A stretch of 64,000 bases of DNA from Tupaia tana (taxonomy: Eukaryota > Chordata > Mammalia > Scandentia > Tupaiidae): NCBI GenBank assembly GCA_026018925.1, contig JAKSZU010000004.1, forward strand, positions 38,397,233 through 38,461,232, written 5' to 3'. Made by a program: the position numbers and the translations under genes. Positions 59,945-64,000 of this stretch are shown piece after piece. How positions within the stretch are numbered: position 1 is the stretch's first letter; every line of letters starts with the position of its first letter. The notes beneath the pieces are model-generated. The model saw only the letters and a list, made by a program, of their open reading frames with translations, did no database searches and had not been told where the DNA came from.

Positions 59945-60115
59945 ATGCACAGGGATGGTGGAAAGAACTTTGGGCCCAGAGTCAAGAGACTTAGGGTCTA
60001 TCCTGGCCCAGTTGTTAGCTAATTAACTGTGTAATTTATGCAAATCACTTAATCCTCCCCTTTCTCTTTCTGCATCAGTAAAACAAAGGGCTTGGATTAG
60101 ACAATGTTTCCTATC
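59945..60115 (+). repeat. MIR relic
   Basis: 'CAGAGTCAAGAGACTTAGGG', 'TGCAAATCACTTAATCC' and 'GCATCAGTAAAACAAAGGG' in MIR order. Confidence 0.7.
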
Positions 60116-60995
60116 ATTTCATATGAAGACTCCCTCTCAGTTACAGAGACTTACTAGATTTTCTCCCTCCAAAGATAGTTGCTCTTTTGGGGCATATTGG
60201 TTACACAAATGTGTAATAACAAAAAATGAACAGCCACGTTCCCTTTATGAACTGCAACAATATCTTCATAGATTTGAATAAGAGTGGTGCCTTTGTGGTT
60301 AAGACATCATTTCAGTTTACTATCAATGTGTGGCTCTATAGATATTCTCTCACCCTTTTCAAGAAACTATCCATCCATTCCCCTTACCAGGTTTTTTCTG
60401 TAAATTTTGAACATTTGCATTAAATGGTCTCAAAGGTTCCACTGAATGTCAAACTTTGATTTCATCGTAAGCCAATTATTTCTAAGAAACTACACATGAG
60501 GTTACCTGTTTTGTCTGGAATAATAAAGCCAATTTCTGTTAGTGATTTGGTTTTACACTAAGCCACACTCACTGTGCAACTATAATCACAGATTAAGTTA
60601 TTCATTTAGTATATACCGAATGCTCCTGCTAGATATACAGAGGTGAATAAAGCAGGCCGTGACTGCTCTCCCAGAGTTTTGGTCTACAAGAGGTTTTACC
60701 ATGATCCTGAACCTTTCCCTCTGTTTCCCTCCAGCCTCAAAGTCCCCTCTCCAGTAGAGGCTCCCTGCCTGCCTGCCAGCATCTCCAGGTGGATATATAA
60801 AATGCATCTCACCCTTAATAGCTCTGAGCAAACCTCTGGATTCTTCCTCCCATGCCCGCCAAATCCTTCATCCTGCGGCACTGCCTATGTCTGAAACGGC
60901 AATGTCATTCACTCAAATACTCACACCCCATAGACTCTTCCATTGTGAGGTCCTCTCCCTCAAGGTGGTATCAACAGATCACAGGGACCAGTATG

Positions 60996-61167
60996 AGCGT
61001 TTTTATTTTTAAATTTTATTTACCATTATTATTATTATTATTTTAATTTGACCAGAGAGAGACAGAGAGAGGAAAAGTGAGAAAGCAAGCCACCAGGTCC
61101 AAGACTTGAACTGTGGTCAGCCATGTGGGAGTCCAGTGTCCTAACCACCATGCTACCTGCTAACCAC
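60996..61167 (-). repeat. tRNA-derived SINE, short subfamily
   Basis: Same short form as 10964: ATTATTATT tail, CT-rich part, then head, with no central domain. Flanks GGGACCAGTATGA and GGACTGGTATGA fit a duplication. Confidence 0.82.
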
Positions 61168-61684
61168 CAGGACTGGTATGATCTTAATTCACCATACGTT
61201 TATTGAGGACCTACTCTGTGCCAGGTCCCATATGAGGTACAAGGGCTATAGGAGAGAGGGCAGGCCAACCCTGGACATACGGTGAAAAGTTTTGTGTTGT
61301 ATGGAGATGTGCTTAACATTGGGAAATCACAGAGCAAAGGGGCTCTAACTGGTCCCGGAAATCAGGCACAGCCTTTTGAAAGTGGTGCTCAAGATTTACA
61401 CCTTTAAAGGAATAGCCCACTTCTAGTAGGCTGCTTGGAAAGTTAGAGATGTATTCCTTAAGATCCTCCTATGACTCAAAATATCTCACAGATGAACTTC
61501 ATGGATGAGAGAAATGTTATACTCCTGCAGGCCAGAGCCAATCAGAGCAGGGCATGAACCAGAAACAGTGAGTTCAGCTACTCAGAAACCAAATGATCTG
61601 CTTAATCTAGGTCTAACCCAACCATGAAAGCCGGAACTTCACAAGGGGATGGTAAGTATTACAACTGTTCGAAAGCCACTTTTC

Positions 61685-61905
61685 GATTCTCTTCAAAAAG
61701 CATAAAAATGTTCATATCTTTGACCCAATAATCCTAATACAGGGAATTTGTCCTAGGAAAATAATTCAAAGTACGTGCATGCAGTATTATTTATAAAAAT
61801 GAAAGAAGAAAATAATAAAATGTCACAAAGCATAGAAATGGATAAATTATGGCATGCCAGCTAGCTGGAGCATACTGTACTATTGAAGGTATAATTCTTG
61901 AAGAC
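61685..61905 (+). repeat. L1M 3'-end relic
   Basis: 'TTTGACCCAATAATCCTAAT', 'AATTTGTCCTAGGAAAATAA' and 'GGATAAATTATGGCATGCC' are old L1 landmarks. Confidence 0.65.
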
Positions 61906-62097
61906 TGTAGTAGGATAGGACATTACATTAAGTAAAAATGTATATAATTTTACTTGTGCTACTGAAAATTACATATGAAATGAATAAAGAGTAGGCTGAA
62001 CATATAAAAATAAAGTTAACTTGCTAGATGGGACTATGACACCTTTTTGCTATTGTTGCTTGAATAATAAAAATAATTAAGAATATAACATGTCTCC

Positions 62098-62335
62098 TAT
62101 TTTCTTCCTTGCCTATGTGGAGCAGGGGTCTGCCAATTATAGCCAGGGGTATGAATCCAGTCTGCTGCTGATTTTCGTAAACACAGTTTTACTAGAACAC
62201 AGCACACCATGTGTTTATGGACCGTCCATGGCTGTTTTTGCCCTACAATGGCAGGGTTGAGTAATTGTGACAGAGACCATATGGCCCACAATGTCCACAA
62301 TATTTACTATTTGGCCCTTTACAAGTTTTCCAATC
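62098..62335. repeat. Old hAT-like interspersed repeat
   Basis: 'GGGGTCTGCCAATTATAGCC', 'TTTTACTAGAACACAGCAC', 'ACCATATGGCCCACAATGTC' and 'TTTGGCCCTTTACAAGTTT' are a familiar dispersed mammalian repeat. The exact family was not verified. Confidence 0.5.
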
Positions 62336-62404
62336 CCCAATATCGAGTAAGGAAAGATAATGCTACATTCCAGAAGGCTACTTCATAAATCACTGCTATT
62401 GTAT

Positions 62405-62670
62405 GAAGTTTGTGTTTTGTCCTTCCAAATTCCTACATGGATCCTAACCCCTAAGGTGGTAGAAGTAGGAGATGGTGATTAGGTCATGAGGATAGAGCCC
62501 AAGGGAGATCATTGACCCCTTCTACCATGGGAGGACACAGGGAGAAGTGCCATCTACAAGGAAGCAGGTTCTCACCAGGCACTGTGCCAGAGCCTTGACC
62601 CTGGACTTCGTAGCCTCCAGAACTGTGAGATAAATGTCTGCTGTTTGTTTGTAAGCTTCCCAGCTTGTCT
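62405..62670 (+). repeat. ERVL-MaLR-type LTR relic
   Basis: 'CTACATGGATCCTAACCCC', 'GTGATTAGGTCATGAGGATA' and 'GCCTCCAGAACTGTGAGATA' in order; same general type as 33905. Decayed, with no viral gene. Confidence 0.5.
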
Positions 62671-62801
62671 TTGTTGGTTTGTTGTAACAGCCCAAAAGGA
62701 CAAGCTGGTATTCCACAAATATGGATGAATGATTAGAGAATCCTCTCTGCTTTATACTTTCATTCACTAGTTCTTAAAAACACCAGCACCAGCACCACCA
62801 C

Positions 62802-62813
62802 CACGCACGCGCG

Positions 62814-62854
<41 letters not shown>
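62802..62854. repeat. (CACG)n/(CA)n alternating purine-pyrimidine tract
   Basis: A CGCG-containing start passes into about 30 bases of pure CA. Confidence 0.95.
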
Positions 62855-62856
<2 letters not shown>

Positions 62857-64000
62857 ACCCACACAACCAAAGAATAAAGCTACTCCCCCAAATACTTCTC
62901 CTCTGTTTCTACTCCAATTTAGATATAAAGGTCATTTATTAATCAGAAAATTTATTATCTCATTGGAACCTCAGTTCACTTTGATAAAATACAGATTGGG
63001 GAAAGGAGACAGATAAATATTACTTAATTTAAGGTTAATACTAAGAACTGCAAAGCATTTCTTATAATTTAAGGAGTTTTTTATATTTGCTTTTGAAAGC
63101 TTCTCTAGCCTTGGGGGAAAATAAGCAAGTCAGAGTTCTAGCTCTTCTGACTGATTGCACACCTGGACTTCACGGCCACCAGCTTCCCATGTAAGGTCAC
63201 TGGCTTATGCAGAAGACGTGAACTTTTCTTCCAAGCTGTGGCTTATTGCATTGCAAAACTGCATTGACCCTGGAAGAAAGTTCACCATATCCTATCCAAA
63301 GTCCCTAACAAGTTACCTGTGCTGTTAACTGCCTGGCATCTGTTTCCTGTGTTTGCCAAGGGGGGCAGGGCTGTGGCCTGAATTAGGGTCAACAACTTAT
63401 TCCAAGATTTTGGAGGGGCTGAGACTGATCCAAATAGAAACTGACCACCCAAGCTACAATGTGCTCTTTGATGCCAGCATTTTTAGAATCTGTAACAATT
63501 TATAAAGCTGTTTGACATCAGAATCAGTTATTTAAAAACATTATATAACTTAGGACAAACTCAAATCAGATCAAGGAAAGAAAGCCTAAGTCAAAAGTTA
63601 TAAACCGGCAGTTAGAGGGCTGGAGTTGGCTTATAGATCTATTTTAGTTGGCCTACAGAGAACTGTTTAAAAAAAAAAATGGAGCCAACATTTAGAAATG
63701 GAGAGTTTCACATAAAAATCCAGGTCTCTGGCTTTGTTACAGAGCACATTCCCATGTGGCTGCTCAGCTGGGGTTGAGCAGGAGATGTACCCTGGTTATG
63801 ACCTGGCCTGCCCCCTCCGACCCTGAGCACTGTGTTTGCCCAGGCCTTGCAGGAGACTGGGCTTGTGACCACGGGGAAGCCTTCTTTGGGAAAGCTGTTC
63901 CAATGTGTCCCATTAAGCAGGTGATGAGACCAATGACAAGTTCAGGAAGAATCAAGAACTTGAAAAGGCTGAAGCTGCATTTCAGTTCTGTATGTTCCTC

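Larger units (their letters stand above)
27254..64000 (-). other. GNG12: GNG12 intron upstream of the start-codon exon (continues past the window)
   Basis: No conserved coding exon was recognised between 27254 and the window end. Human GNG12 spans over 100 kb with 5' non-coding exon(s) far upstream, so this whole stretch is most simply intron. Its repeats are listed separately. Stretches where I see only unique or unassignable sequence: 28080-31095, 31300-32340, 34260-35205, 37170-37500, 41800-42940, 46055-46800, 48425-48985, 49735-50365, 51160-52415, 52710-53435, 53990-55225, 55440-56745, 57020-57900, 58360-59450, 60120-60990, 61170-61680 and 62870-64000. Confidence 0.75.

Noticed and set aside
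27254-64000. GNG12-AS1 or DIRAS3, known near GNG12 in human
   Set aside because: Both lie near or beyond the 5' end of GNG12, which is outside this window; no matching exon was recognised.

Overview
The window is nuclear DNA of a placental mammal. It carries two conserved, convergently transcribed genes embedded in ordinary mammalian intergenic and intronic DNA: GADD45A on the + strand (complete, four exons, about 1580-4650) and the 3' part of GNG12 on the - strand (both coding exons, 25079-27234, with a long 3' UTR reaching to about 21085). The translations are full length (165 and 72 residues), frame is kept across every GT/AG junction, and the order and convergent orientation match the human chromosome 1p31 arrangement as I recall it.

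Layout. 1-1370: upstream flank with one old SINE. About 1370-3060: CpG island with the GADD45A promoter (paired octamer motifs, a CCAAT box, GC boxes), exons 1-3 and the start of intron 3, which holds a near-perfect p53 response element at 3119-3138. 3976-4650: exon 4 and the 3' UTR. 4650-21085: intergenic DNA with SINE, MIR, L2 and DNA-transposon relics. 21085-27253: GNG12 3' UTR, last exon, a 1.9 kb intron and the start-codon exon. 27254-64000: GNG12 intron running out of the window toward 5' exons that are not present; it is filled with SINEs, MIR/L2/L1 relics, MaLR-like LTRs, simple repeats and unique sequence.

Organism. The dominant repeat is a tRNA-derived SINE of about 240 bases plus an A tail, in roughly 30 copies from old and decayed to young, with target-site duplications of up to 16 bases. 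I see no Alu/B1, rabbit C-SINE, carnivore CAN, ruminant Bov-tA or pig PRE elements. The family resembles what I remember of the CYN SINEs of colugos (Dermoptera), so a colugo such as Galeopterus is my best guess. This is an inference and was not verified by any search.

Function. GADD45A is a p53- and stress-inducible regulator of the cell cycle, DNA repair and MAP-kinase signalling. GNG12 is a prenylated G-protein gamma subunit. They are neighbours and not an operon or pathway unit. I found no RNA gene, CRISPR array or unusual gene system. The points worth a second look are repeat architecture: an inverted SINE pair flanking GNG12 exon 2, a short SINE subfamily lacking the central domain, two unexplained local sequence duplications, a 32-base near-palindrome beside a purine tract, and the conserved regulatory sites of GADD45A.
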